Assembly: GCA_020310875.1 (NCBI GenBank)
Contig: CM035422.1
Span: forward strand, 59,646,324-59,710,323
Reading direction: 5' to 3'
Length of the DNA: 64,000 nt
Origin: Ceratopteris richardii
Lineage: Eukaryota; Streptophyta; Polypodiopsida; Polypodiales; Pteridaceae
A model generated the notes under the pieces. That model worked only from the letters and a program-made list of their open reading frames with translations. It had not been told where the DNA came from and did no database searches. The translations under genes and the position numbers were made by a program. Below are positions 46,761 to 59,527 of this stretch, one piece after another; position 1 is the stretch's first letter, and each line of letters begins with the position of its first letter.

Positions 46761-49544
46761 TGCCAAATCTTAGAAAGAGTCTCTTTAAATAACTTGATTA
46801 TTAATTCTTTTAGTTCAAATGTTTGAAGAAACAAAATGAATGGCAAAAGGAATGTAACAAAAGATTTCGATGAGATTCAATAAAAAATATGATTAAAATT
46901 TTGAGAGCTTCACATTAACTATAAAGAAATTGTTTATATATAGTAACAATGGGAATATAAAAAATGACTTAGATTGAAAGAAATACTAATGTTTAATAAT
47001 AAAAAACAAGTGGTGAATTACGATAAAATACTCAAATGACAACCCTATGTGTAAGCCCTGACATAAAAGAACTCTTTTAAAACAATATCTTTGTTGTATC
47101 ATTGACTATGATAAAAAAGATTGAATTGATCTCATGCACTTTTCAAAGTTTTCTTATAATAATAGCATTCATGCATCAACCAAGAAAAGTCTTTTATTTG
47201 TTAAAAAAAAAATGGGATGGATGCAAAACTCTCTTACCATGCAAAGAATCTCGGTATCCTTCATCATTGGTGAGGAATCTAAAGAATCTAACATCACCAT
47301 TCTATCCAAAGTATACTTCATCATCTAAAATTTAGCATACTTCATCATTGGTGAGGAATCTAAAGAATCTAACATCACTATTCTATCCAAAGTATGCCAA
47401 AAACCCAAAAACAATCAATTACATGTCTTGTTTTGAAATTGTCTTGGCTCATTGACATCATCAATGATGTCATTGATTCGAATTACCCTATGAAAATTTA
47501 ATCTTGCCAATTAGAATCTTGGAAGCCCTACTCCTCATGTCCAGAAGTATTCCCATGTTCCAGTTCATGTTCTTGCTTAGTCCAAAGTTCTAGTCTAGTC
47601 TTGTCTTATTCCAAAGTCTTGTCTTGTACCTTTGAATCTTATAATGTGTAATCTTGTCTACTTCCATCTTGTATCTTATTCATCCTTACAAACAGAGTTC
47701 TTATTTTCTAGCTATCATATATCTTTATCTATGATCTTGGGTTGTGGAGCCACCACATCAAGCTCGGTCGTATTATATTATATCTATTAGTCCGATTTTT
47801 GGGACTTTGTGTGAAAGCTCTTCACCATTGTACCAAAATCCCTCGTAAGGGTTATCTTGTAATAAAAACTATATTGTAGTAATCTTTTTTTAGTCTAATC
47901 ATAATAAGTTTAGTTTAGTCTTCCCATCACAAGTGATACTATTATTCGTGGCCTAAAAAATACTTGAGTAAGACTATGCAATCTTTTAAACCTGAATATA
48001 TTGTGTTGGAATCTTCTTCAAATGTTGTTAGCTCTTTTACTAATTATAGCAAACTACCATGTCAACAACTGAAATCTCTTCTTTATGATTCATAACTTAT
48101 GTAAACTAACTTATTCCAATAGCCTTATTCCTTTCAACTCCTTACTCTATGAAAGTGGATAGATTGCCTTAACATTCCTCTTTATTCATGAAGAACCATG
48201 GTCACTGCACCACTGAAGGGGAATTTGAGGCTAAAGAAACATCCACCCCACTTGAAGATTTAGATATCTTAAGCATTAGGTTCCCCTTTCAATCTAACCC
48301 AAGAGTGGCTATTCCATCTCATTTCTTGAAAATGATGTGGCCAATATTTCCCTATAAATAGTTCCTTTGGATTAATCACATTGATCCCTTGAAATTATCT
48401 CACTTGAAATGATAACAATAGTTTGCCTCATTTCCAAGATTTTCAGAAAATGGTACACAACAAACATGCCCTTTGATAGATCTAGTTTAATCATGTGAAC
48501 TTGAAAGTTCTCATCATCAAGAAATAATCATGTTCCCAAAACTTATCTCTTTCACATTCATAGTTCAACCACACATTAAGAAAAAGTCCTCAACTCTAGT
48601 TCTTTTAGTTTAAACTTGACATGCATGCAACTGAAATTGACTTGGTTTAGAAGAATGACATTATTGGATTTGAAACTTAGCCCGCAAAAAAATGACCATA
48701 AAAAAAAGAAAGATACCTGGCTCCATGCAGCTCAACACTAACCATCAACTCATCAATTACACCCAAAGTAACTTCAACACATGGCAATAATGGCTCACCA
48801 ATGACCTAGCCAATTATATGTTCTTGGCATTTATGAGAGTTGACAATTGCATCTATTATAGTATCCACTTCCACATCCCAAATGTCTAAAAGTATGGTTA
48901 TTTGTCCCACATCAGGCACTTCAACCATGCAACAAAAAACTCTCTTCACTTCCTTTTGTTTTCCTTATATTCAAATTTCCAAACTTCATCCAAATTATTA
49001 AAAAAAAAATCCACAAGTGCCATCTATGCATTGGATCCACAAGAAAAGAAACAACTTGTCATATTTCTCTACAGTCTTTTCTACCAATGTCTACTTGTAA
49101 ATAATCTTAAGATCAATTCCAAAATTCTCTTCATGAGACAAAAAAACAACCCTTTACTTTTCAAGATCAATAAGCACAAACTCTATTCTTCCAAGACAAA
49201 AACTTTCCCCAATCTGCGATCTAACAAGCTACACACAAGCATCTTGCCAAGAATGCTTTCTTCTCATTAGAATTCCCAAGACATGGGCCAAATAAGCTAT
49301 GTTCACACAAAAATATCCCTAACACCCCATTGAGAGGAAATGATCTTGTGTAATTCCAACCAAAAATATTTGGTGTACTCACATATTCAAATCTCAAGTT
49401 TGGCTTACAAACAACAAAGTGAAGGTGTGTCTTTTTTGTTGAGCTATCAAGCTCAACATGTGATGATCAAGGATGACACGTACCACTTTTTTTTATCTCT
49501 ATGACATGTAGTTATGCCGATATTTATCAGGTACACTTTTAGTG
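46761..49544. other. Unassigned AT-rich region
   Basis: Nothing matches a gene or known element. A 56-bp sequence is duplicated at 47259-47314 and 47340-47395. A 122-codon frame at 48902-49270 has no domain and sits in low-complexity sequence. 47690-47960 resembles LTR-like sequence (TATATTATATC, TTGTGTGAAAGC), but there is no partner. Confidence 0.4.
47259..47395 (+). repeat. Short tandem duplication, period 81 bp
   Basis: A 56-bp segment (CTTCATCATTGGTGAGG...CCAAAGTAT) occurs at 47259 and again at 47340 with one substitution. A 25-bp spacer lies between. Confidence 0.9.
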
Positions 49545-51465
49545 TGTTATACCAGATTAATCTACCAAGAGTGATAGCACATCTGTTTGCTTTCCAACTC
49601 ACTAATTCACAGACATTAGGGTTTTCTTTATGTACTACTCTTTATATATTGTATTGGTTATTGTATTAGGTCACTCTTGTATATTCTCTTTATTTAATAA
49701 AATAAGAAGAAGAAGATCATTCTTCCTTGCCTCAATTTGTGTGTGCTCCCCTCTTTGTATATGAGAGCATGTGAGAGTTCTCTTCCTTATTTACTTACTC
49801 TTGACATGGTATTAGAGCTAGTATGGTTGTAGAGAGCTCGTGGAGAAGGCCGATAGTGAAGAGTACATGAGAAGGCATGGAGAACGTGCGCTTCACAAGC
49901 GATCTAAGATTACTATGGAATTTGGTGTGAATGTAAGAAGACATCAAAATATTTTCGCAAGTTATCCCTTTACGGTCACTTGTTTTGCTCAAATTTCAAT
50001 CTCAAAACCATCTCGACCTCCGTTTCAAGACCACAAGGTAAGCCCCACAGAAAGAATAGGTCAATTTGCAAAATTGTAACTTGCGTTCTATTCGGCATCT
50101 CTCAGATATTCCAGATCCATAGTTTCAAGAAATTTTGTGTACAATTGATACATGAAAACTATGTTTTTCTGAGATCGAACTGGTAGTGTTCAAGAAAAGG
50201 TATTGCTTCTAGTGTTTTTATTGTATTATGAATTGATACAAAAATGGAAAATGCTAATGGAATGAGTCAACCTATGAGTAATAAGTTGGACAAGAATAAC
50301 TTTCATGCTTGGAGATTTAGAATGAAGAATTTCTTGATGGGAAAAGACGATTGGAAGTACATCGAAGGAGACAACGAAAACACTCCACAGTTCCCAGAGA
50401 GGAATCAAATCGCAGACTAGTTAAGAGCATATGAAGTGGAATCAAGGAGCACAAAAAGTAATGTATTGGTTTTCTGTTAGCATACAAGATAGCATAATTG
50501 GACATATACAGAATGCCAAAACTCCAAAAGAGTTTTGGAATAGTTTGGTCACATTGTATGAGACCGATACAAAGGCACGAAAATTACAACTCAAGAATGA
50601 GCTGGATACACTAGAGAAAAAGAGCATTTTAGTGACTACACCTTAAAAATCAAAAGCATATATGATTCTCTTGCATCTATTGTCATCAATGTAGATGATG
50701 ATGATAAGGTTGAAGTGTGCCTTCATGGTTTAGGAGCATCTAGACCAGAGAGAATATTCCACATTTTTTTTATCTTGTGTCCATGTTGATATTCAAAGAA
50801 AAGAACCTTGGAAAAGACTCAAACTCCGAAGGAAAAGTTGATTATAAGCAGATGTTCAGCCTCTAGCAGAGAAAGAGGTAGAGATATAGGCCTCAAAAGT
50901 GGAAGAGGAAACAATAACCAAAACCAACCTCAACAATAGACTAATGTAGGTCGTAGAGGACAGTTTCAAGATAGGGGGAACCAAAGAGACCGTAGAAATT
51001 TCCAAAGAAATGCTTCTGGAAATGACAGTAAGGGATGTTGGAATTGTGATGAACCTGATCACTTTGAACATGATTTCAAGTTGAAGAATCAAAAACAACA
51101 AAACGAAACAAAGCAACTATGCATCCACTAGTGGAGATGTTTCAGAGAAGCTCCTCATGGTCCAACATCACATGATGAATACAATGTCTATTGATGTTTC
51201 AAAGTCAAATGGTAATATTTGGTATGTTGATTTTAGTACTTCAAATCACGAGATCAACCATGCATAATGGTTTAGTAGTTTGCAGAAATTGTGAGTTCAT
51301 GGATTTTTTGAAACATGTGATGATACATCACATCCTATCGAGCATACAAGAAACACAGAACTATTCATGGAGGATGGGAAGATAAAACAATCTTGCTAAT
51401 GTATTTGGACAAATGGTTGACCAAGGATTATAAACCGGGTTCAATCAGATGGTTTATATGTAGAA
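49545..51465 (+). mobile_element. Copia element G, 5' part only (LTR, primer site, gag, protease start)
   Basis: A putative LTR (49545-49806; start uncertain) ends CA before a primer site TGGTATTAGAGC (49807-49818). Gag starts MENANGMSQP at 50244 and shows KLDKNNFHAWRFRMKNFL, DSIIGHIQNAKTPKEFWNSL and LKIKSIYDSLAS, broken by a stop at 50418 and frameshifts. A knuckle near 51035 (CWNCDEPDHFEHDF) has lost its last cysteine. WYVDFSTSNHE near 51220 is a decayed protease site. A further fragment runs to 51465, where element C begins. The rest of G is not found after C. Confidence 0.75.
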
Positions 51466-51674
51466 TGTTGATATATTTTGGTACTGATGAGCGTGAACAC
51501 ACTGGGATTGCCAGGGCACTTTTTTTCCCTGCTTGTGTATACACCTATAATCCTAATGGGTTACTAACCTTTGTTCATTCTCTTGGTAATACATTCAATA
51601 TTGTATGGTGTGTTCCAAGCTTCTTCTTCTTCCTTGTGTTTTTTGCGTGCTTCTAGAGACCTCAAACTCTAACA
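51466..51674 (+). repeat. 5' LTR of copia element C
   Basis: The boundaries TGTTGATA...CTAACA were set by alignment with the inverted copy at 21183-21411, which starts TGTTGATC and ends CAACA. TAGAA (51461-51465) is the likely target sequence. The primer site TGGTATCAGAGC follows at 51677. Confidence 0.75.
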
Positions 51675-51676
51675 GT

Positions 51677-51688
51677 TGGTATCAGAGC
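51677..51688 (+). promoter_or_regulatory. Primer binding site of element C
   Basis: TGGTATCAGAGC, two bases after the LTR end. The same site is found in inverted form in fragment C' at 21171-21180. Confidence 0.88.
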
Positions 51689-51799
51689 AGGTTGACGCTT
51701 CATCTAGGATGTCATTGATACCCCTCTAGTCACAGTCTCAGAATTGCACAAAAATTGGTGAGCATACTCAGGTGATTAGGAGTTCAAAATAGATTCACT

Positions 51800-52800
51800 T
51801 TATGGTGTCGAAAGTGATGCAGATGGCATTGAAGATGTTCTTCAGGTTCCTGTTCGTGTTGTGGTTCCTGTTGCACTTATTGTAGAGCAACTTCGTTGGG
51901 ATGGTAGAGATGCTCACGCACATGCATTGGTAGCCTTATCTATCAAACATGCCATTATTCCTCACATTTGCTCTTGCAAAACAGCAAAGGATGGGATACA
52001 CTTACCGCTTTATACTAGGCAAGGAATGAGGCTCATGTTGCTTACCTCCGTAAATAGTTGGAGACTGAGCACATGAATGAAGGAGATTCCATGGATAGAT
52101 TTTTTTAAAAGATCAAAGATTTGAAGGAGTTGATTTCTACTGATGAAGCCTTGCCAAACAATTCACTTGTGCATACTATCCCAAATGGTCTTCTAGATTC
52201 ATACCATAGTTTTGCTTCTATTCTTTGATTGATGATGAAAGGCAATCCAAATGCCTTAACATTTGAGGAGTTAGTCTCTGTTCTGTTGGAGGAAGATCAA
52301 TCTAGACAAAACATGTCCATTATGTGTGTTGCAAATCAAGCTTTCTTAGCTAGTCAGAAGGGTAAAGGTAAATGGAGCTCATCTACTAGTAAGCAAAGAT
52401 CTGCGAATTCTACACAATCAAAGAAGGATGACAAAAATAAGAAGAAAAAAAAAAAGCAAAAAATATTTTGCAAATACTGTAAAGGAAACGTCATGTCATA
52501 AAGAGTTGTCCAAAATAGGTTGCAAAGAGGCTGGAATGGTTGTTGTAGAGGCCTCTACACCCAAATCAGAGTCTCAGAATGAAGAATGGGCATTTACTAT
52601 TGTTTGCGGTTATAAACCATATTCTCATGAACAATGTATGTGTGCAGTAGACTTAGATGTTTAGTACTTTGATAGTGGGGCAACCAAACATAGTACCTCG
52701 AGGCACAATTTCTTCACTTCACTTGAGCCTTCCCATACAGGAAATACTATCACATGCACCAACGACTCCTCTTATCCTGTCATGGAGTTGGTGAGATCAT
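51800..52800 (+). pseudogene. Gag and protease relic of element C
   Basis: Blocks in different frames read ADGIEDVLQVPVR..RWDGRDAHAHALVALSI, then FDEALPNN-type sequence with LVHTIPNGLLDSYHSFASIL, then 52229-52501 ALTFEELVSVLLEEDQSRQ with a Lys-rich stretch and CKYCKG, the first half of a zinc knuckle. The protease motif FDSGATKHSTS lies near 52665 after a stop. At least four lesions separate these blocks. Confidence 0.75.
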
Positions 52801-53880
52801 TCTGACTACTATTGATAGTAGTTCTCTTACATTATCGGATGCTTACTTGTGCCAGGTATCAAGAAAAATATGTTATCAATTTTAGCATTGACCAAGATCG
52901 TTTTGGTTATGAAATATGTGTTAATGACAAATGTACAATTCATGATTTATCAAATTGTGGTATCATTATTGTTTCTGGCATTTTATGTTGTGGGTTGTAT
53001 AAGCTCATAGATTATGCAAAATCTATAAATGATTCAGCATGGTGTAGTTCAAGAGTCTCAGGCTATGTCAGATGCAAAGCTTTGGCATGCAAGCTTTGGT
53101 CATCTGAATTTTGCGAATTTCCTACGTTTCTAGAAATCTCAAATGATATCCTCTCTACCCAAACTTGAGGCACCTGATAAACATTTTTGTGAAGGCTGTA
53201 TATTAAACAAAATCCTTCCTAAGAGATAGTTCAGTACAAGCTACTCAAAAATTGAGGCTTGTTCAAAATGATGTTTATGGTCCTATGCAAACATCTTATT
53301 TTGGGAACTACCTTTACTTTGTGAGTTTCATTGATTATTTTTCCAGGCATGCATAGGTATATCCATTGAAACCAAAGTCGGAAGTGTTTATGTGCTTCGA
53401 ATATTTTTTGGTCTTGGCTGAAAATCTGTCAACATGTAAAATGAGCACCCACCATTATGATCAAGGGAGGGAATATATGTCTTCTGATTTTAATGCATTT
53501 TTGGCTAAACCTAGGATAAAACATCACTCTACAGTGCCATATACACCTCAATAGAATGGAGTTGTAGAAAGGAAGAACAAGTCACTCATGGAGATGGGGA
53601 GGTGTATGGTCAAGAGTCAGGCTTTACCACAGTTTTTGGCTTGAGGTTGTTATGTATGCAGCATATGTACATAATAGATGTCCCACTAAAGCATTGCAGT
53701 CTATCACTCCATATGAGGCTTGACATAGTCGCAAACCATCTGTTGTTTATTTGTGTGTCTTTTGTTGTCTAGCATATGCATTAGTGCATGAACAACAATG
53801 CAAGAAATAAGATAATAAAGCAGTGAAACGTATTTTTGTTGGGTACAGTTCTCAAATCAAAGGCTATCGTTTGAATTATC
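52801..53880 (+). pseudogene. Integrase relic of element C
   Basis: LWHASFGHLNFANFL (about 53085-53130) is the pre-integrase motif. VQNDVYGPMQT, FVSFIDYFSRHA, HHYDQGREYMSSDFNAFL and VPYTPQ-stop-NGVVERKNKSLMEMGRCM follow to 53610. KRIFVGYSSQIKGYRLNYLETKCILLSRDV (53823-53910) is the C-terminal part. A TAG at 53551-53553 interrupts just before the catalytic-Glu motif, and the QGREY motif retains only part of the DGGGEY consensus. Confidence 0.78.
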
Positions 53881-54155
53881 TAGAGACTAAATGCATTTTA
53901 CTTAGCCGTGATGTTTTTATGGAAGATGCAATTCAGCCATTACTTTCATGCACTAAGGAGAGATCAATTAGCTCCAAAGATGTGCATGACACTTTGTTGC
54001 CTCTTTTTACACGTGGACAGTCTAGTGCTGGTCCAAACGAGGAAATTTCTCAATCTTTGTATATCCCACATGATGATGCATATCATTCCATTTCTAATGT
54101 AGATTTACATGATGCACTAGTTGATTAGAGGTCTAATATAGAGGAGGCCAAAACT

Positions 54156-55745
54156 ATGTCTAAATGGGTAGTGTGGACTTTGTGCGATAGAAAATTAGAT
54201 GCACCTCAGTCATATTGTACTCGTTCAGGCTCTCATATTGCTTCTTTTGCATCAGATTGCTATGTTATGGCTACCTCTAGTCTTTGTGATGAGAATGATC
54301 CTGTTTCAGTCGATGAAGCACACAATTCAAAAAAATTGATGGTTGTTATTCAATTAGAATATGATGCTATTATGAAGAATGGTACCGAGTCTTCATGTGA
54401 CTTGTCTCTTCACAAGGCCATTGGCACTAAGTGGACATACAAGCTAAAGGCCATTGGCACTAAGTGGATATACAAGCTAAAGCGTAAGCCAGATGGAACA
54501 ATTGATAGGTATAAAGCTAGACTTGTTGCAAAAGGTTATGCTCAAGAAAGAGGCATTGATTTTGATGAGACCCTTGCTCCTACATGCCAAATGACTTCTG
54601 TTCAAAGCATCTAACCACTTGCAACTCATCATGGTTGGAATGTATATCAGTTGGACATTAAAACTGCATTTCTAAATGGCGACTTCCATGAAAAAGTGTA
54701 TGTATTTCAACCCCTTGGTTTTGTGAAGAAAAGGCATGAAAACAAAGTGTGCAGGTTGAAACAGGCATTATATGGTTTGAAGCAAGCACCACATGCTTGG
54801 TATGAAAAGATACATGCCTACTTGATTGCACATGGTTTTGAGAACAGTCCAACTAAGAGCACCTTATATGTTAAGTGTGCAAATGATGTGCTTCTGATCA
54901 TTGTTGTCAATGTTGATGACATGTTGCTTACTAGTCCTAATGAGAAGCATATTGCTGAGTTAAAGGCTGATTAGCATGTCTTATTTGAGATGTGAGATTT
55001 TGGGCATTTGCATCATTATTTGGGCAATCAATTTATGCAAGTTGATAACAAAATAGCTTTGTATCAAATAAAATATATTGAAACATTGTTGTGGTGTTTT
55101 GGCCTTGAAGACTACAAATCTATTTCCACTCCTATGGAAACATGTTTACATTTGAGTCTTCATCATGTTGGAGATGCATTTGATGTTGTTTTCTATCAGC
55201 AAGCTATTGGATGCTTCATTTACTTATGCATTACTCAGCCAGATATTCAATTTGCTATCTAATAGATGAGCAAATTTATGCATTGCCCATGTGTCAAGCA
55301 TTGGTAGGCGATTAAGTGCAACTTTCGCTACATGAGTGGTACCCAACCACTTGGATTGTTTTATCCCAAGGGGAGATCACTACTGCCAGATTTACATGCT
55401 TTTTCTAACTCTTACTAGGCTAGCTGCTATGACACTCGTGTGTCCACCAATGGTTTTTGCTTCATGATTGGTAGCTCATGCATATCTTGATTGAGCAAAA
55501 AGCAGCCTACTATGGCCACTTCTAGTTGTGAGGCTGAGTATAGGGCAACTCTCACAAGTCTGTTGAGTGTGTGTGGGTAAGATGCCCTATGACTGATTTG
55601 GGTGTTGGTCAGTCTTCTGACACCACCATCTTTACTGACAATTAGAGAGCACTGGCAATTGCAAGGAAGCATTTGTTTCACGCTGGCATTTAGCACATTG
55701 AGATGCACTATCAGTATGTCAAGGAGAGGTTCTTTGCTGGATAAA
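54156..55745 (+). pseudogene. Reverse transcriptase and RNase H relic of element C
   Basis: The RT reads [69 protein letters not shown], and NVDDMLLTSPN where the active site YVDD has become NVDD (about 54910). An 11-residue tandem duplication sits at 54414-54479. After stops: FGHLHHYLGNQFMQ, YKSISTPME, CFIYLCITQPDIQFAI. RNase H (55380-55745): KKQPTMATSSCEAEYRA, then ALAIARKHLFHAG and HIEMHYQYVKERF. The element ends before its last LTR. Confidence 0.85.
54414..54479 (+). repeat. 33-bp in-frame tandem duplication in the RT of element C
   Basis: The unit starting AAGGCCATTGGCACTAAGTGG at 54414 repeats at 54447, with one difference (GGACA versus GGATA). It duplicates AIGTKW(T/I)YKLK in the normally invariant KWVYKLK start of the copia RT. 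Confidence 0.95.
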
Positions 55746-55750
55746 AGCCA

Positions 55751-57000
55751 CTCAGATGGAGAGCGCGAGCATAGGGGCAACATACACAATGCAAGACTGG
55801 AAACTGGCATCCTCTTGCCCCCAACACTGCTTTGCTACAGCCTATACACAGACTGCAACAGTAAAACCTCAATCAAATCCCCTTATTGCTTTGGCCTATG
55901 TATACATGTCAGAACTTCCTGTAGTTGCAGTTATCTTGTCCATAAAAAAGTGAAAATAGCTTATGTTTCAATGATGACCTTTAAAGGGTAGCATTTAATA
56001 AACATTAAGCCAAAAACCTTGCACAGGAAAGGAAACTTTCCACCCTCTTTTTCATCGATAGCAATGCCAACGTTTATGTCAATGCCCCTGCCTGCTACAA
56101 CTAACCACATCATTACTATTCAGTATAGCTCTAAAGGCAACAATCTATCCCTCACCAGTAAATGATGCTTCCTGATAGCAGAAGGGTTTCTGTGTACATG
56201 TACAGCCAAGGCCTTTTCTATTCAGAACCAGAAATATTATATCAGTGATTGCATCAACAGCATGACAACACCTCACAGAGGATATACCCTTATCATTGAG
56301 AGCTGAGATGAACACCCTGATACAAATTGTGATGTTTAAAAAAGTGCTAGATAGCAGATGTGGAGAGCATTCAATCCATTATTTTAACCAAAGTTACAGC
56401 TTGAGGTTCAAGTCTCAATCGCCATAATGATTTTTTCCAATAAAATCTCCCTTTCCTATGTTACACAATCAATTGACTAGAATGTACCAACTCCTCAAAC
56501 ATTCCACAAAAAATTCATCCCCGATCACTTGAAATTTTCAGAATATGAGTAGGCATGTTCAAATGCATTGAGCATCCCATATTCTGTGATATTTATAAGA
56601 CAACTAATTATCTGCAACAAACCAAACACTCCCTAAACTTCCTACTAATAATGATTCGATATAGCAAGGATTGTAGTTATTGAGAATTTTCAAAATATAT
56701 TACAAAGAAGAAGCACATTCAAATGCATTGAGCAAAAAAATCAATGAGTGTATCACCAGAGTCAAACTTTTTTCTCAATTTTCATGCATGTGAATACAAA
56801 ATCCTATGATTTGGATGCTATGCATGCCTCCAAATGTTTCGAGGCTCTAAGAAAATGATGGAATCAGAAACAAATACTTGAAGGTATACATATTATCAAT
56901 TAAGCTAGTCCAAGTCTTAAAGGACCGAACTTGCATGTAGGCATTCATAATTATGTGCAACACACAACATTAGAAGGGACAAATTCAGTAAGCTTCATAA
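55751..57000. other. Unassigned region
   Basis: A 65-codon frame at 55756-55953 (SIGATYTMQDWKLASS) has no family I recognise and no partner exons. The remainder is AT-rich with no repeats or motifs that I can support. Confidence 0.35.
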
Positions 57001-57004
57001 GCTG

Positions 57005-58050
57005 AGATTAACTCAAGTGTAGCAGAATACAATGCCAGACCTTTTGATCTTCATAATGAATGGTGAAGGGCTGAGTAAAACTACAATCATACATGTCCCT
57101 TTGAAATAATCTCTCCTGAGACCGTCCTCCTATCAACTGCAAAGGTGTTCAGTTTTCTGATGGGCAATGCTCCATAATCCTTGTGTAGAACATTATCCTT
57201 CTCTTGCTGTTACCCATATGAAATCCTGAGAAATAGCTTACGTATGAAAAATGTCTTCCATGCAATGGAAGGCTTCATCGACCGGTAACAGTCTCCTCTA
57301 CCAATCTTTCCGTATGTCAAACATGTGCTCAATGTCGAAGTGACATCTTCCATCATCATCAACAAACTGCAGTACAAGAAGAAATATATGTGAGTACAGT
57401 TAAAGTTCAGTGTATGCATGGGTACTTCAAGAGAACCAAAAGAGAAAGAAGCACTCATATAAAGGACATGTAAAAATGAATGCTTTGAATGTGTATATGC
57501 ACAGCTTGTTCAGGAGCTGTATAAATGATGTGTATGCATAATGCATGTGTACACTTTCTCAACCACATTGAGATAGAAGACCAAGAAATTTAATAAATAC
57601 GTGTAGATAATATACATACATAAATATAGGTACAAAAATACATAAGTTACATACATAAACATGCATATATCATAGATGTATGCATCGACACACCCATCCC
57701 TATGTTTTTAGGAATACCATCAGTTGTTTCATTGTTATATACAGAAAATAATGACCCAAAGGATAATTGAGACTTTAATTAGGGTTAGCCTAAAGAATAA
57801 GGTCTGGGAAGTACTGTCCATATACATCTGGTTGGTCAACTCGCATGTACATCTGATTAGCGGAAAGCTAGATGTGTACAAAACTGAAACAAAAGATTGC
57901 CTCTCCATTGCCATGCTTTCATGTGGAGATAGGTGGTAGGAGGGTTTTGTGCAGGAGCTCAAATGACTCATCACTCCCATCAATCCATTCAATGTCCATG
58001 CCCCTGCTATGCGATACATAATGAGACCATGTGACATGTATTTTGGAAAT
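57005..58050 (-). pseudogene. Exon-like blocks of an unidentified gene, minus strand
   Basis: Several short minus-strand blocks look like coding exons rather than chance. They are: about 57930-58050 (RGMDIEWIDGSDESFELLHKTLLPP); about 57800-57855 after a good acceptor (MRVDQPDVYGQYFPDLIL); 57242-57366 after a strong pyrimidine tract and TGCAG acceptor (FVDDDGRCHFDIEHMFDIRKDW, then a TAG, then RRLLPVDEAFHCMEDIFHT, with GTAAGC at its end); and about 57010-57206 (KDYGALPIRKLNTFAVD and, in another frame, RLFQRDMYDCSFTQPF). An intron of only 35 bases between the last two would be too short, and the TAG argues for decay. The family is unknown to me. Confidence 0.35.
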
Positions 58051-58409
58051 GCCACTGCTTTAAGAGGCAGTGGGATGGAATGATAATGAGTAATTCACAA
58101 TCACAAGTATACCTCAACAATCACAAGTATCATTTGATTTTGGATCACTCCAGGTTCTAGAAGTGGATGCTATGATCTACTTCACAATTATGGAATACTT
58201 TAATCTTGGAGAGCATAAATATTCTACACCATGTATACATCTCCTTTTATTGAGAAAAAGAATAGCCTTCACAGCACAGACATTGTTCCATTTTAGATCT
58301 AACATGCTTCTTTCTGATTCACACCATTCTTTAGGCTACATTCTGGAAACCTTATCCCTTGGAAACATGTATTTTGTACATAGAAATTAAAGATCATGTT
58401 TTTCAAAAA

Positions 58410-58685
58410 AATGTATGTATGTATGTATACATGCATGCATGCACGAGTAAATGTATGTATGCATCCATGCATGAGTACATATACGAATGTAAGCATGCAT
58501 GAGTATATGTATGTATGCATGCATGCATGAGTATATGTATGCATGCATGCATACATGAATATATGTATGAATGTAAAATGCCTGCATATACATATGTACA
58601 TATGTACATGCATACATGTGTACATACGTACATACATGCATGCATGCATACATTATTAAATACATACATACATACATACATACAT
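58410..58685. repeat. (GTAT)n/(CATG)n/(TACA)n microsatellite
   Basis: About 275 bp of imperfect tetranucleotide repeats, mostly ATGT, ATGC and ACAT. The Cys/Met/His-rich open frames in all three minus-strand frames are translations of this. 58051-58409 has no recognisable feature. Confidence 0.9.
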
Positions 58686-58689
58686 ATTA

Positions 58690-59344
58690 CAATGAATCCA
58701 AGAAAAACCCCGAATTCAACCTCAAATGAAAGTGCAACTATAGGCTAATGGTAGTCAACCACAAGACTATATCACAGATCAGCTCCATTATGCATAGTAT
58801 CAACTCAATACTATGACATCCCCACTAACATTGTCAATGCCCGATAGTGGGTATAAAACCAAAAATGAAGACATGCTCACACACACACCCTACAATGCAC
58901 ACACCTCGAGCATGAACACACAAGAAGCCCTACGAACTGAGTTTCTATCACTTCCAAAAGTGATGGGAAAACTCAGCCATAATGAAGCCTAGCACCAAAT
59001 GCAAACAAAAGGTAGGAAAAAATTACAGAAAATGCATAGTTGATAGACACAACTCGGATGTAGAATCCACAAGTGAAAACTGCATGTCCACTAATATGAC
59101 AATCATATATACTAGAATGAATCCAAGCAAAACCCCAAATTCACCCTCAAATGAAAGTGCAACTATAAGCTCATGGTTGTCAGCCACAAGACTATATAGC
59201 AGATCAGCTCCATTATGCATATTATGGACTCAATATTATGACACCCACTACATCATCAATGCCCAATAGTGGGGATACAACTAAGAATGAATACACGCAC
59301 CCCACAACTGGCTATACGACTAAGAATGAATACATGCACCCCAC

Positions 59345-59386
<42 letters not shown>

Positions 59387-59527
59387 ACAAGCATAAATTC
59401 ACAAGAAGCTCTATGGACTGAGTTTCTATCATTTCAAGAAGTGTTAGGCAAACTCAGCCATAATGAAGCCTAGCACAAGATGCAAACAAAAGATGGGAAA
59501 AATAACAAAAAGTGCATAGTTGATAGG
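58690..59527 (+). repeat. Tandem duplication, units 58690-59046 and 59117-59527
   Basis: Both units run from AATGAATCCAAG(A/C)AAA to GCATAGTTGATAG and share long similar blocks (CTCAAATGAAAGTGCAACTATA, CCATAATGAAGCCTAGCAC). The second is longer because of a (CA)n tract at 59347-59386 and a small internal repeat (GAATGAATACA(T/C)GCAC). A third, partial copy of the first 130 bp lies at 62648-62775. Confidence 0.85.
59347..59386. repeat. (CA)n microsatellite
   Basis: A pure CA run of about 40 bases within the second duplication unit, where the first unit has only CACACACACC. Confidence 0.95.

Larger units (their letters stand above)
51466..55750 (+). mobile_element. Copia element C, 3'-truncated and decayed
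   Basis: It has an LTR, primer site, gag (51800-52500), protease (52660-52800), integrase (53080-53760) and RT/RNase H (54150-55745) in copia order. The leader is shorter than in C', and the first gag codons seen there are missing. There is no 3' LTR: after the RNase H sequence ending near 55745 unrelated DNA starts. Stops and frameshifts are frequent throughout. Confidence 0.85.

Noticed and set aside
55756..55953. 65-codon frame after element C as a gene
   Set aside because: No partner exons, no known domain, and the opposite strand is equally open.
58387..58681. Cys/Met/His-rich small proteins
   Set aside because: Open in three minus-strand frames because of the CATG/TACA tetranucleotide repeat.
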